From assembly GCF_026241895.1 (NCBI RefSeq), contig NZ_JAPJIV010000017.1, positions 62,001-126,000 of the forward strand: DNA of 64,000 bases, read 5' to 3'. Origin of the DNA: Pseudomonas sp. RIT-562. GTDB taxonomy: Bacteria > Pseudomonadota > Gammaproteobacteria > Pseudomonadales > Pseudomonadaceae. Below the pieces are notes generated by a model. The model was given only the letters and a program-made list of their open reading frames with translations, was not told the DNA's origin and ran no database searches. Position 1 is the stretch's first letter. Each line of letters opens with the position of its first letter. Below, piece by piece: positions 18,974 to 27,531 of this stretch. Both the position numbers and the translations under genes were made by a program.

Positions 18974-19085
18974 GAGCTGGTAGGAGCTGTCGAGAGAAAC
19001 GAGGCTGCGATCTTTTGATCTTTCCCTGTGTACATATCCATCGCTGCGGTAACAGCTGATTGTGGTTCCGCCCTTACGGCGGGTC
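18973..19085 (-). repeat. Single copy of the 120-bp repeat found in tandem at 51.4-52.1 kb
   Basis: GTAGGAGCTGTCGAG.GAAACGAGGCTGCGATCTTTTGATC and the following TGTGTACATATCC and TTCCGCCCTTACGGC are the reverse complement of the unit repeated five times at 51451-52050. It leads straight into the long repeat at 19063-19363. Confidence 0.8.
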
Positions 19086-19363
19086 ACTTTTGGCAAACGC
19101 CCCAAAAGTAACCAAAAGGTCTTTGCCCCACCACTCGGCACCTCGCTAAGGCTCGGTGTGCCCGAACCCAGGCATTGCTCTGCGGGTCGCTGCGATGGGC
19201 CATCCCTGGCCCAGCGCAGCTAAACCGGCATCCTTGCCGATTTACCCGCTACGCAATGCCTGCGTTCGGCCAGCGTGGTTAACGGGGCGCTTGCGATCAA
19301 GAGCCTTGCCGTGGCGGCCTGCGGGCCGACCAAGGCAACAAGCCGGCGCGCTGCGCTTCTGGT
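19063..19363 (+). repeat. Long intergenic repeat, copy 1
   Basis: The segment from GGTTCCGCCCTTACGGCGGG through the CCACCACTCGGCACCTCGC and GGCCAGCGTGGTTAACGGGG stretches recurs at about 50686-50944 (same strand) and 51178-51470 (opposite strand). Short open frames inside are not believed. The whole gap 18974-19556 holds this repeat plus single REP-type elements at 19432-19455 and 19494-19531, and no gene. Confidence 0.8.
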
Positions 19364-19556
19364 CGTGCACCTTTCCTGAGTTTGGTCTGAGTTCTCCGGT
19401 GTGAACTGAGTATCTCTGGGAGGTGATACCTGTGGGAGCAAAGCTTGCTCGCGATGGCGGCATACCAGGCACCCTCCGTGCTGGCGCCACCCTGTAGGAG
19501 CTGCCGAGTGAAACGAGGCTGCGATCTTTCCAAGATCCCCCAATCCCTCTTACCCC

Positions 19557-20465
19557 CTAAGCAATATCCGCATGACTAAACTCCTCCCCAAGAAAATCAA
19601 TCAACGCCCGCACTGAAGGCAGCAATCCGCGCCGTGACGGGAAGATCGCATGCACGATCCCGCACTTCGGCGCCCACCCCGGTACCAGCTCCACCAAATG
19701 CCCGGCCGCAATGTCATCGCGCACCACGACGCTGGGCAGATGCGCCACACCGACGCCTGCCAAGACCGCATGACGCAGCGCCAGCAAGTCATCCGTGACC
19801 ATGCGCGGCGCATGCCGAATCAGTGCGCTGGCGCCCTCGGCGCCAAACAGCTCCCACTGATAATCGCGCTGCGCCGCACCCCAGTGCACACTCGGCAAGC
19901 CGCTGAGGTCGGCCGGAGTGGCGGGGGATGACAGGCGTGCCGCGAAGGCCGGGCTGCCCACCAGGCACTGGGTGCTGTTGCCCAGGACCTTCATCACCAT
20001 GTCGGTGTTTTCCAATGGCGGGAAGCGCACGCGCAGGGCGATGTCGAAGCCCTCGTGAATCAGGTCGACCCGGCGGTTGGTGCTCTCGATGAACAACTCG
20101 ACCAGCGGGTACTTGAGCATGTAGCGGGTCAGCATCGGCCCGACCCAGGAGTTGAGCAGGGCGGTCGGGCAACTGATGCGTACCAGGCCCTGGGGTTCGG
20201 AGCGATTGCGCTCGATCAGTTCGGCGGCGCTTTCGGCTTCCACCCGCATGGCCAGGCATCGCTGGTAATAGGCCTGGCCGATTTCGGTCAGCGAACAATG
20301 CCGGCTGGTGCGGTGCAGCAGGCGCACACCCAGGCGCTCTTCGAGCTCGGCGATACGGCGGCTGAGCTTGGACTTGGGCATGTCCAGGGCCCGTCCGGCC
20401 GCAGCGAAGCCACCATGCTCCACCACCTGGGTGAAGTAATACAGGGTGTTGAGATCTTCCACCAT
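19557..20465 (-). CDS. LysR-family transcriptional regulator
   Basis: This 302-residue protein has the LysR winged helix-turn-helix at about residues 4-62 (DLNTLYYFTQVVEHGGFAAA, KSKLSRRIAELEERLGVRLL) and a substrate-binding domain at about 90-295. Length and layout are normal for the family. It is divergent from the pirin gene with 104 bases between, so it probably controls the pirin-hydrolase pair and itself. The inducer is unknown. Confidence 0.88.
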   Translation of the reverse strand: MVEDLNTLYYFTQVVEHGGFAAAGRALDMPKSKLSRRIAELEERLGVRLLHRTSRHCSLTEIGQAYYQRCLAMRVEAESAAELIERNRSEPQGLVRISCPTALLNSWVGPMLTRYMLKYPLVELFIESTNRRVDLIHEGFDIALRVRFPPLENTDMVMKVLGNSTQCLVGSPAFAARLSSPATPADLSGLPSVHWGAAQRDYQWELFGAEGASALIRHAPRMVTDDLLALRHAVLAGVGVAHLPSVVVRDDIAAGHLVELVPGWAPKCGIVHAIFPSRRGLLPSVRALIDFLGEEFSHADIA

Positions 20466-20475
20466 CGTTCTCCAA

Positions 20476-20508
20476 ATAGAACGCTATGACTGATTTTTGC
20501 AGTCTAGC
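20476..20508. promoter_or_regulatory. Candidate LysR operator between divergent genes
   Basis: Two overlapping dyads are visible: ATAG-N4-CTAT at 20476-20487, and GCTATGACTG (20483-20492) against CAGTCTAGC (20500-20508), which pair except for one extra T. They lie just upstream of the LysR start in the shared promoter region, where such regulators usually bind. No footprint data support it. Confidence 0.4.
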
Positions 20509-20569
20509 GCACCAAAGGCTTCGGTTTTAAGCTTTATCCATCGCAGCAAACAACAGATTCGGAGGCCTC

Positions 20570-21436
20570 ATGAAAAACATCATCGGTATTTACACCAGCC
20601 CGCGCAGTCATTGGGTCGGTGACGGTTTTCCGGTCCGCACGCTGTTTTCCTACGACAACCTGGGCAAGCACATCAGCCCGTTTCTTCTGCTGGATCACGC
20701 CGGTCCGGCTGAATTCAGCCCGACTACGGCGCGCCGAGGCGTTGGTCAACATCCGCACCGCGGTTTCGAAACCGTGACGATCGTCTACAAGGGCGAACTG
20801 GAACACCGCGACTCCACCGGCAGCGGCGGCAAAATTGGTCCGGGTGACGTGCAATGGATGACTGCTGCCTCGGGCATCCTTCACGAAGAGTTTCACTCTG
20901 AAGGCTTTGCCAAAAGCGGCGGCACCCTGGAGATGGTGCAGCTGTGGGTCAACCTGCCGGCCAAGGACAAAATGGCTGACGCCGGGTACCAGACGATTCT
21001 TGACGGCGACATTCCGCTCGTCGAGTTGAAGGACGGTGCCGGCAGCCTGCGCCTGATCGCCGGAGAATTCGACGGCCACACCGGGCCGGCGCGCACCTTT
21101 ACCCCGATCGACGTCTGGGATTTGCGCCTCAAAGGTGGCAAATCGCTGACCCTGGACTTGCACGAAGGCCGCAACACGGCACTGGTGGTGCTGCGCGGCA
21201 CGGTCCAGGTCAACGGCCTGGAACTGGTGCGCGAAGGACAGCTGGCACTGTTCGAACGCGACGGTCACCAGCTCAGCCTGGAAGCTAATAACGACGCGGT
21301 GGTGTTGCTGCTCAGCGGCGAGCCCATCGACGAACCCATCGTCGGCCATGGTCCGTTCGTGATGAACAGCGAGCAGGAAATCCACCAGGCCTTTGCCGAC
21401 TTTCAATCGGGCCGCTTTGGCCGGATGAGCGGTTGA
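20570..21436 (+). CDS. Pirin family protein (bicupin)
   Basis: This 288-residue protein has the pirin signature in its N-terminal cupin: HPHRGFETVT (about 64-73) and, further on, ILHEEFHS (about 103-110), which supply the metal-binding His and Glu residues. A second cupin half follows at about 165-265. Bacterial pirins include quercetin dioxygenase-like enzymes and redox-linked regulators; the substrate here cannot be told. GGAGG precedes the ATG. The gene is followed by the YcaC-type hydrolase on the same strand and is divergent from the LysR gene. Confidence 0.88.
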   Translation: MKNIIGIYTSPRSHWVGDGFPVRTLFSYDNLGKHISPFLLLDHAGPAEFSPTTARRGVGQHPHRGFETVTIVYKGELEHRDSTGSGGKIGPGDVQWMTAASGILHEEFHSEGFAKSGGTLEMVQLWVNLPAKDKMADAGYQTILDGDIPLVELKDGAGSLRLIAGEFDGHTGPARTFTPIDVWDLRLKGGKSLTLDLHEGRNTALVVLRGTVQVNGLELVREGQLALFERDGHQLSLEANNDAVVLLLSGEPIDEPIVGHGPFVMNSEQEIHQAFADFQSGRFGRMSG

Positions 21437-21561
21437 ACTGATTGCTGCACCGCTGTGGCGCGGCTGGCTCGTGTGACTACGCTTGCCAAGCCGCGATTGA
21501 AGTAAAAACCCAAATCACTGCGCCGGCCTGATCGGCATCAATAAATAGCGAGGATTACCCC

Positions 21562-22188
21562 ATGACTACTTCCTACAAACGTCTCGACAAGGATAACGCC
21601 GCGGTTCTGTTGGTCGATCATCAGGCGGGCTTGTTGTCGCTGGTACGCGACATTGATCCGGACCGTTTCAAGAACAACGTGCTGGCGCTCGCCGACCTGG
21701 CCAAGTACTTCAAGCTGCCGACCATTCTGACCACCAGCTTTGAAACCGGTCCGAACGGCCCGCTGGTGCCAGAGCTCAAGGCGCTGTTCCCCGACGCGCC
21801 CTACATTGCCCGACCTGGCCAGATCAACGCCTGGGACAACGAAGATTTCGTCAAGGCGATCAAGGCTACCGGCAAGAAGCAGCTGATCATTGCCGGTGTG
21901 GTGACCGAAGTTTGCGTGGCATTCCCGGCCCTGTCGGCCCTGGCTGAAGGTTTTGAAGTCTTCGTGGTGACCGACGCTTCCGGCACGTTCAACGAGCTGA
22001 CCCGGCAATCCGCCTGGGACCGCATGTCGTCCTCCGGCGCGCAACTGATGACCTGGTTCGGCCTGGCCTGCGAGCTGCATCGCGACTGGCGTAACGATGT
22101 GGAAGGCCTGGCCACTCTGTTCTCCAACCACATCCCGGACTACCGCAACCTCATGACCAGCTACAACACGCTGACCAACAGCAAGTAA
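21562..22188 (+). CDS. ycaC: YcaC-type cysteine hydrolase (isochorismatase family)
   Basis: This 208-residue protein belongs to the isochorismatase-like hydrolases and resembles YcaC. The catalytic Asp lies in LLVDHQAGL (about residue 19), the middle motif is ILTTSFETGPNGP, and the nucleophile Cys is in GVVTEVCVAF (about 118). A conserved Lys is expected at KKQLIIAG. The natural substrate of YcaC proteins is not known. The gene follows pirin by 125 bases, and a GAGGATT site precedes the start. A hairpin at 22201-22232 follows the stop. Confidence 0.88.
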   Translation: MTTSYKRLDKDNAAVLLVDHQAGLLSLVRDIDPDRFKNNVLALADLAKYFKLPTILTTSFETGPNGPLVPELKALFPDAPYIARPGQINAWDNEDFVKAIKATGKKQLIIAGVVTEVCVAFPALSALAEGFEVFVVTDASGTFNELTRQSAWDRMSSSGAQLMTWFGLACELHRDWRNDVEGLATLFSNHIPDYRNLMTSYNTLTNSK

Positions 22189-22200
22189 GCTTTGCATCAT

Positions 22201-22232
22201 CCTGTGGGAGCGGCATCGCCGCTCCCACAGGA
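22201..22232 (+). terminator. REP-like hairpin after ycaC
   Basis: CCTGTGGGAGCGG-CATCG-CCGCTCCCACAGG is a perfect 13-base stem with a five-base loop, 12 bases after the ycaC stop. There is no run of T, so it could be a REP-type stabiliser rather than a true intrinsic terminator. Confidence 0.6.
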
Positions 22233-22303
22233 TGTTTTGCGTTGTCCTGAAATACCCAATTGCTCCTACACTGTGCCCATTCGTACCTTGTCGGAGCCGC
22301 TCA

Positions 22304-23752
22304 ATGCTGTCATTGCTCACCGATCACCCGTTGTTCTGTGCGCTGGTCCTGATCCTCATCGATCTCGGGCTGTGGCGGCTGATCAGTGCCAATGGCAGCA
22401 ACTGGAAACTGATGGTGCGGCTGGTCATCTTCGCGCTGTTCAGCGTCCTGCTGTTCAACGAAGGCTTGAACCCTCTGGAGCCGGCGCCCTGGGCCGATAA
22501 CGTGCCACTGCACCTGGCGGCGACCGGCTTGCAGATCGGCTGGTGGCTGTTCGGCGCACGTACCCTCACGGTGTTGATCGGCGCCGTGATGATGCAGCGA
22601 GTCGGGCACACCGGGCGCCTGCTCCAGGACCTGCTCGGCGCCGTGATTTTCCTCATCGCAATCATCGCCGCCCTGGCATACGTGCTGGATTTGCCGGTCA
22701 AGGGCGTGCTGGCGACCTCCGGTGCCCTGGCGATCATCGTCGGCCTCGCGCTGCAAAGCACCCTGAGCGACGTGTTCTCCGGGATCGTCCTTAACACCAC
22801 CAAGCCCTACCAACTGGATGACTGGATCTCCATCGACGGCACCGAAGGCCGCGTGACTGACATCGATTGGCGCGCCACGCGCCTGCAGACCGCCCAGGGC
22901 AGCATGGCGGTGATCCCCAACTCGCTGGCGGCCAAGGCCAAGATCATCAATTTCAGCCGTCCGACCGACATGTTCGGCGTCTCGATCAGCCTGCAGCTGA
23001 GCCCGCACGCGCGACCGCAAAAAGTCATCGATGCACTGGAGCGGGCCATGCAGGGCTGCCGTTATCTGTTGGCCAAACCGGCGCCGAGCGTCGCACTCAA
23101 AGGCTCCAGTGCGGCGGGTGTGGAGTATGAGATCAGCGGGTTTGTGGCGTCCATGGAGCAGAAGCGCATGGTGCGCAACCAGCTGTTTGACCTGGCGTTC
23201 CGTCATTTGCAGGCGTCGGGAGTGAGCCTGCTGTCGAGCGTCGAATCCAACGCGCCGGCCGGCCTGTCGCGGCCTATGGCGTTGCTGGACAGCTCGAGCA
23301 TATTCTCGACCTTGCGCCAGGATGAAAAAGAGACCTTCAGTCAGAACATGAAGCTGCAGAACTTCCGCGCCGGTGAGTTGATTCTTCCGGCAGGGGAGGT
23401 CAGCGATCATCTGTTCATCATCGAATCCGGCGTAGTGTCCGTCGAGCTCAGCCGCGAGGGCGTCAAGTTCGAGTCCGGACGCATGGGCCCGGGGGAAGTG
23501 ATCGGCGAAGGCGGCATCCTCTCCGATACCGCGCTGCCGGCAGACTTCACCGCCAAAACCTTCTGCAGCTTGTACCGCATCGAAAAGGATTACCTGAAAC
23601 CCTGCCTCGATGCGCGTCACGACATCAGCGAAGCCATGACGGCGCTGCTGGATTTCCGCCTGAACAAGGCGCGCAGCCTGACCCAGGAAACGCCAAAAGT
23701 GCAGGAGAAAAAAGGCTTCCTGCAGTGGCTGCGTCGCCACAGGGAAGGCTAG
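22304..23752 (+). CDS. MscS-type channel with C-terminal cyclic-nucleotide-binding domain
   Basis: This 482-residue membrane protein has several N-terminal hydrophobic helices (to about residue 145), an MscS pore and beta domain (GLALQSTLSDVFSGI at about 145-160, then PYQLDDWISIDGTEG), and a cNMP-binding fold at about 355-460 (FRAGELILPAGEVSDHLFII, then GPGEVIGEGGIL). Such fusions form the cyclic-nucleotide-gated branch of the MscS family. The ATG at 22304 follows GGAGCCGC and starts with a membrane-compatible sequence; the longer frame overlaps the upstream hairpin. It stands alone between hydrolase and AhpD-like genes. Confidence 0.87.
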   Translation: MLSLLTDHPLFCALVLILIDLGLWRLISANGSNWKLMVRLVIFALFSVLLFNEGLNPLEPAPWADNVPLHLAATGLQIGWWLFGARTLTVLIGAVMMQRVGHTGRLLQDLLGAVIFLIAIIAALAYVLDLPVKGVLATSGALAIIVGLALQSTLSDVFSGIVLNTTKPYQLDDWISIDGTEGRVTDIDWRATRLQTAQGSMAVIPNSLAAKAKIINFSRPTDMFGVSISLQLSPHARPQKVIDALERAMQGCRYLLAKPAPSVALKGSSAAGVEYEISGFVASMEQKRMVRNQLFDLAFRHLQASGVSLLSSVESNAPAGLSRPMALLDSSSIFSTLRQDEKETFSQNMKLQNFRAGELILPAGEVSDHLFIIESGVVSVELSREGVKFESGRMGPGEVIGEGGILSDTALPADFTAKTFCSLYRIEKDYLKPCLDARHDISEAMTALLDFRLNKARSLTQETPKVQEKKGFLQWLRRHREG

Positions 23753-23843
23753 TGGCCTACCCGACTTCTTGAATATTGGCTATTTGTGCAGGCCAGCAGC
23801 GGGTTTAACGTAGCTCCACATTCACTTGTCCCCGGAGCCCGCA

Positions 23844-24284
23844 ATGAAACCTCGGATCGATTTCTACACCGCTTCCCCAGACGCACTCAAAGCCATGATC
23901 GCCCTGGAGTCCGCCGTCTCGAAACTGCCGCTGGAAAAAAACCTGATCGAACTGGTCAAGCTGCGCACCTCGCAAATCAACGGCTGCGCCTTCTGCCTGG
24001 ACATGCACAGCGCCGATGCGCGCAAAGGCGGCGAAGCCGAGCGTCGGCTGTACACGCTGTCTGCCTGGCGCGAAACTCCGTTTTTCACCCCGCGTGAACG
24101 CGCCGCCCTGGCCTGGACCGAGTCCTTGACCCTGCTGAGCCAGACCCACGCGCCGGATGAGGACTACGAGCAACTGGCCGCGGAATTCAGCGCCAAGGAA
24201 ATGGTCGACCTGACTGTAGCGATTACTACCATCAACAGTTGGAACCGTCTGGCGGTGGGCTTTCGCAAGATGCCGCAGGACTGA
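23844..24284 (+). CDS. AhpD-like carboxymuconolactone decarboxylase family protein
   Basis: This 146-residue protein has the CMD/AhpD core with the redox motif CAFCLDMH (about residues 46-53) in which both cysteines and the following His are present. These residues carry out peroxidase or thiol-disulfide chemistry in AhpD-like proteins. The start at 23844 follows CCGGAG; a TTG six codons upstream is less likely. It is followed by a good intrinsic terminator at 24309-24331. Confidence 0.87.
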   Translation: MKPRIDFYTASPDALKAMIALESAVSKLPLEKNLIELVKLRTSQINGCAFCLDMHSADARKGGEAERRLYTLSAWRETPFFTPRERAALAWTESLTLLSQTHAPDEDYEQLAAEFSAKEMVDLTVAITTINSWNRLAVGFRKMPQD

Positions 24285-24308
24285 GCAGAATTGTAGATGC
24301 AGCGCCAT

Positions 24309-24331
24309 AGCCCACTCAGGTGGGCTTTTTG
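24309..24331 (+). terminator. Intrinsic terminator after the AhpD-like gene
   Basis: AGCCCAC-TCAG-GTGGGCT is a perfect 7-base stem with a four-base loop, followed by TTTTT-G. It lies 24 bases after the stop. Confidence 0.85.
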
Positions 24332-24348
24332 CTGTCGAGGCAGGCCGG

Positions 24349-24623
24349 ATGGTGGATTTAAAGGAAAGCGCACTAATGTGCTCAAGGCTTGTGGCCTGAG
24401 CCTCAGCGACGCTATGCGCCTTTTTCTCCGCCAGGTTGTTGCACCGCAAGGGCTGCCTTTCGAGGTGCATGTTCCTTCGGAAAAAGCCGCCCGTGCATTA
24501 GCGCAGGCTGCCCAGATCTGTAGTCGGTTTGATTCGATAGACGAGCTGTTCAAGGATCTCGATGGCGAAGTCGCAAACCCAGCAGCCGAACGAAAAACGT
24601 GCGCCACTCCCAAAGCGGACTGA
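24349..24623 (+). pseudogene. Frameshifted RelB/DinJ-type antitoxin
   Basis: From about 24367 the frame reads TNVLKACGLSLSDAMRLFLR, then VVAPQGLPFEVHVPS and FDSIDELFKDLD, which is the classic ribbon-helix-helix DinJ/RelB antitoxin pattern. The first part, VDLKE at about 24352-24366, lies in the neighbouring frame, so one base seems to have been lost in the run GAAAGCGC (GAAAAGCGC would restore EKRTN). No start codon with a ribosome site leads into the main frame. It overlaps the broken toxin gene, as usual in such operons. Confidence 0.7.
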
Positions 24624-24776
24624 CCGCACGGCCGAGTTCAAGAAGTCCTGGGAGCGCTATAACCGCGCTGGCCGGCGCAACATGCAGGAAGTTCGTGAGG
24701 TCATGAGGCTCCTGTGGATGGGTGAGGTGCTTGCCCCCCCAGTACGTCGATCATGAACTGAACGGCTCAATGCCCA
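24562..24776 (+). pseudogene. Truncated, frameshifted YafQ-type toxin
   Basis: The ATG frame encodes KRTDRTAEFKKSWERYNRAG and MQEVREVMRLLWMGEVL, which matches the N-terminal half of YafQ-like mRNA interferases. After GEVL the frame breaks in a run of seven C (24734-24740). The continuation PPQYVDHELNGSM is found in the next frame up to about 24775, where homology ends against the 3' end of emrB. The catalytic C-terminal half (HxxxxD...H) is gone, so the toxin should be dead. Confidence 0.75.
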
Positions 24777-26359
24777 TCCGCCGAAGGCGCTGCCGGCGGT
24801 TGCACCTTGCGCATCAACGGCACCATCGCTGTCGCAATCACAAAACACACCATGATCATCAAGAACGCATCGCCATACGTCTGCGTCTGCGCTTCCCTAT
24901 ACGTCAGCAACCACAACTGCCGCAGGCTCGCCGTCACGCCGATGTCACCGCTCTGGCCCAACGTCGCAAAGTTGTGGCCAACCTGGGACAACCACTGATT
25001 CAACGCCTCGTTTGTGCTGTTGAGGTTTTCCGCCAGGCGAGTGAAGTGCAGGTTGGTGCGGTCGTTGAGGATGGTGGCGCAGGCGGCGATGCCGATGGCG
25101 CCGCCGAGGTTGCGCATCAGGTTGAACAGGCCCGAGGCGTGTTTAAGTCGTGCCGGGGCCAGACCGCCGAGGGTCAATGTAACGGCGGGGGGCACGGCCA
25201 GTTGCTGGGCGATGCCGCGCAGGGCTTGGGGCAGCATCAGTTCCTTGGCGCCCCAGTCATGGGTGATCGGGCTGAAATCCCACATCGACAGCGCGAACAG
25301 GCCCAGGCCGGTCATCATGATCCAGCGCAGGTCGATGCGATTGGCCAGGAAGGCATACAGCGGAATGGCCAGGACCTGGAACACCCCGGTGGAAAACACC
25401 GCCAGGCCAATATCCAGCGCGCTGTAACCGCGTACCCGGCCGAGGAACAGCGGCGTCAGGTAGATGGTGGCGAACAGGCCGATGCCGGTGACGAACGAAA
25501 AGAAACAGCCCAGGGCGAAGTTGCGGTCCTTCAAGGCCCGCAGGTCGACGATCGGATTGGCTACGTGCAGGGTCCGGCCGATAAATGCCAGGCCCGACAG
25601 GCCGCTGATCCATGCGGTGGTGAGGATGGTCGAGTCGCTGAACCAGTTCCACCGCGGGCCTTCTTCGAGGGTGTATTCCAGGCAGCCAAGAAACAGCGCA
25701 AGGAACAACATGCTCAGGTAATCGGCGCCCTTGAGCAGCGACAGTTCAGGTTGGTCGATTTTCACCAGCAGGGGCACTGCCACGGCGACGAATATCCCCG
25801 GGACGAGGTTGATGTAGAACAGCCAGTGCCAGGATGAAACATCGGTGATGTAGCCACCGATCACCGGGCCTAAAGTGGGGGCCAGGGACGCGACCGCGCC
25901 GATGGTCGCCGCCGCAATCACCCGTTGTTTGCCGGTGAAGAAAAAGAACGCGGTGGTGAACACCAGCGGGATCATCGAGCCGCCGAGAAATCCTTGCAGG
26001 GCCCGGAAGGCAATCATGCTCTGGATGTTCCAGGCCAGCCCGCACAACAGGCTGGCCAGGGTGAAACCGACTGCCGATGCGCTGAACAGCCAACGGGTCG
26101 AGAACACCCGCGACAACCAACCGGACAACGGGATGACGATGATTTCGGCGATCAGATAACTGGTCTGCACCCAGGCGGTTTCATCGGTTCCGGCAGACAG
26201 CCCGCCGCCGATGTCACGCAAGGATGCCGAGACGATCTGGATGTCCAGCAAGGCAATGAACATACCGATGCACATGCTGGCGAAGGCGAAGACCTTGGTG
26301 CCGGTGGCCATCGTGGCGGCATCGAACGGTTGCGCGGGCGCGGCGAGGGCACGGCTCAT
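24767..26359 (-). CDS. emrB: EmrB/QacA-type drug efflux permease (MFS, DHA2)
   Basis: This 530-residue inner-membrane protein has the length and spacing of a 14-helix DHA2 transporter. Typical features are the early motif LDIQIVSASL in the first helix, the motif-C like stretch APTLGPVIGGYITD (about 155-170), and the loop between helices 2 and 3 with GWLSRVF. Its ATG overlaps the stop of the adaptor gene (ATGA), so the two are translated together. With EmrA it exports hydrophobic compounds through an outer-membrane channel encoded elsewhere. The 3' end abuts the toxin remnant. Confidence 0.87.
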   Translation of the reverse strand: MSRALAAPAQPFDAATMATGTKVFAFASMCIGMFIALLDIQIVSASLRDIGGGLSAGTDETAWVQTSYLIAEIIVIPLSGWLSRVFSTRWLFSASAVGFTLASLLCGLAWNIQSMIAFRALQGFLGGSMIPLVFTTAFFFFTGKQRVIAAATIGAVASLAPTLGPVIGGYITDVSSWHWLFYINLVPGIFVAVAVPLLVKIDQPELSLLKGADYLSMLFLALFLGCLEYTLEEGPRWNWFSDSTILTTAWISGLSGLAFIGRTLHVANPIVDLRALKDRNFALGCFFSFVTGIGLFATIYLTPLFLGRVRGYSALDIGLAVFSTGVFQVLAIPLYAFLANRIDLRWIMMTGLGLFALSMWDFSPITHDWGAKELMLPQALRGIAQQLAVPPAVTLTLGGLAPARLKHASGLFNLMRNLGGAIGIAACATILNDRTNLHFTRLAENLNSTNEALNQWLSQVGHNFATLGQSGDIGVTASLRQLWLLTYREAQTQTYGDAFLMIMVCFVIATAMVPLMRKVQPPAAPSADGH

Positions 26360-27474
26360 GGTGCGCTGGCCACGGCCGGCGCCGCCGGTTCGGCGCGGGT
26401 GTCCACTTCGGCGGTGACCGACAGCCCCGGACGCAGGTGGCCAAGCACGCCGTCTGCCGGATCGAGCAGGATGCGCACCGGCACCCGCTGCACGATCTTA
26501 GTGAAGTTGCCGGTGGCGTTCTCCGGCGGCAGCACGCTGAATTGCGCACCGCTGGCCGGTGCAAGGCTGTCCAGGTGGCCATGGAATTCACGGCCGGAGA
26601 GCACGTCCGCATGAATGATCACCCGCTGCCCGGCAGTCATGCGCGCCAGCTGGTCTTCCTTGAAATTGGCATCCACCCACAGGCCGCTGGCAGGCACCAC
26701 CGAGAGCAATTGCGAGCCGGCCTGAGCAAAAGCGCCGACCCGCGCCCGACGGTTGCCCACCACACCGTCTACCGGCGCTTTCAGCTCGGTGTAGCCCACA
26801 TCCAATTGCGCCAGGTCGCGCTCGGCGCGGGCCTGAATCAGGGCGGCGCGAGCCTGTTGCTTCTGAGTCGCGATCACGTTGAGCTGGCGTTGCGCGGCCA
26901 GCAGTTCGGCCTGGGCCCGGGCGCTCAAGGCTTGTGCGGTCTTGTAAGTGGCATCCACCCGCTGGGCGCTTTCCACCGATACCGCGTTGCTGCCGACCAG
27001 GCGCTTGTAGCGCACGTTGTCATCACGTGAGCGGGCAGTTTCAGCACTGGTGGCGTCGATCCCGGCGCGCGCCTGGCCGATCACTGCGTGCTGCAATTGT
27101 TCGGTGGCGTCGAGGTTCGCCAGCAATGCTTCTTCGGCAGCCACCGCGCCCTCCGCCTTGGCCAGGCGGGCGCGGTAGTCCCGTGAATCGAGCCGGATCA
27201 GCACGTCACCGGCCTTGACCTGCTGGTTGTCGGTGACCAGTACTTGCTCAATGTAGCCCGCGACCTTGGGGCCGATCACCGTCACATCGGCACCGATATA
27301 GGCATCGTCGGTTTCCTCGATGAACCGACCGCTGGTCCACCAGTGTGAAGCGTATAGGCCCGCGCAAATCAGCGCGGTTAGGGCAGTTGTCAGCAGCAAT
27401 AAGCGCTTGCGCAGGGGAGATCTGGAGGGTGCCAGGGCAGCAACTTCAGGATCGGGACTTGGCATGCTGGTCAT
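26356..27474 (-). CDS. emrA: EmrA-type membrane fusion protein
   Basis: This 372-residue HlyD-family adaptor has a cytoplasmic N-terminus, one membrane helix (about residues 25-45, LLLLTTALTALICAGLYA), a biotinyl-like half-motif (DVTVIGPKVAGYIEQVLV), a coiled-coil hairpin (about 100-205) and the second lipoyl half (APVDGVVGNRRARVGAFAQ). It is paired with the EmrB gene by a four-base overlap. A strong dyad at 27502-27517 lies 28 bases upstream of the start and is a likely operator. No dedicated regulator gene is adjacent. Confidence 0.87.
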   Translation of the reverse strand: MTSMPSPDPEVAALAPSRSPLRKRLLLLTTALTALICAGLYASHWWTSGRFIEETDDAYIGADVTVIGPKVAGYIEQVLVTDNQQVKAGDVLIRLDSRDYRARLAKAEGAVAAEEALLANLDATEQLQHAVIGQARAGIDATSAETARSRDDNVRYKRLVGSNAVSVESAQRVDATYKTAQALSARAQAELLAAQRQLNVIATQKQQARAALIQARAERDLAQLDVGYTELKAPVDGVVGNRRARVGAFAQAGSQLLSVVPASGLWVDANFKEDQLARMTAGQRVIIHADVLSGREFHGHLDSLAPASGAQFSVLPPENATGNFTKIVQRVPVRILLDPADGVLGHLRPGLSVTAEVDTRAEPAAPAVASAP

Positions 27475-27501
27475 GACGAACTACCTGTGGAGGCGAGATA
27501 T

Positions 27502-27531
27502 TATTACGATGGTAATATGACGCATGTAATA
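27502..27531. promoter_or_regulatory. Candidate operator of emrAB
   Basis: TATTAC-GATG-GTAATA (27502-27517) is a perfect 6-base dyad, and a further GTAATA half lies at 27526-27531. TetR- and MarR-type repressors commonly use such dyads close to the start of efflux genes. The 298-base gap 27475-27772 otherwise holds the promoter region of the two-partner secretion genes. Confidence 0.5.

Noticed and set aside
24722-25837. 371-codon plus-strand frame overlapping the toxin remnant and emrB
   Set aside because: Only its first residues (LPPQYVDHELNGS) make sense, as the frameshifted toxin; the rest is antisense to emrB.
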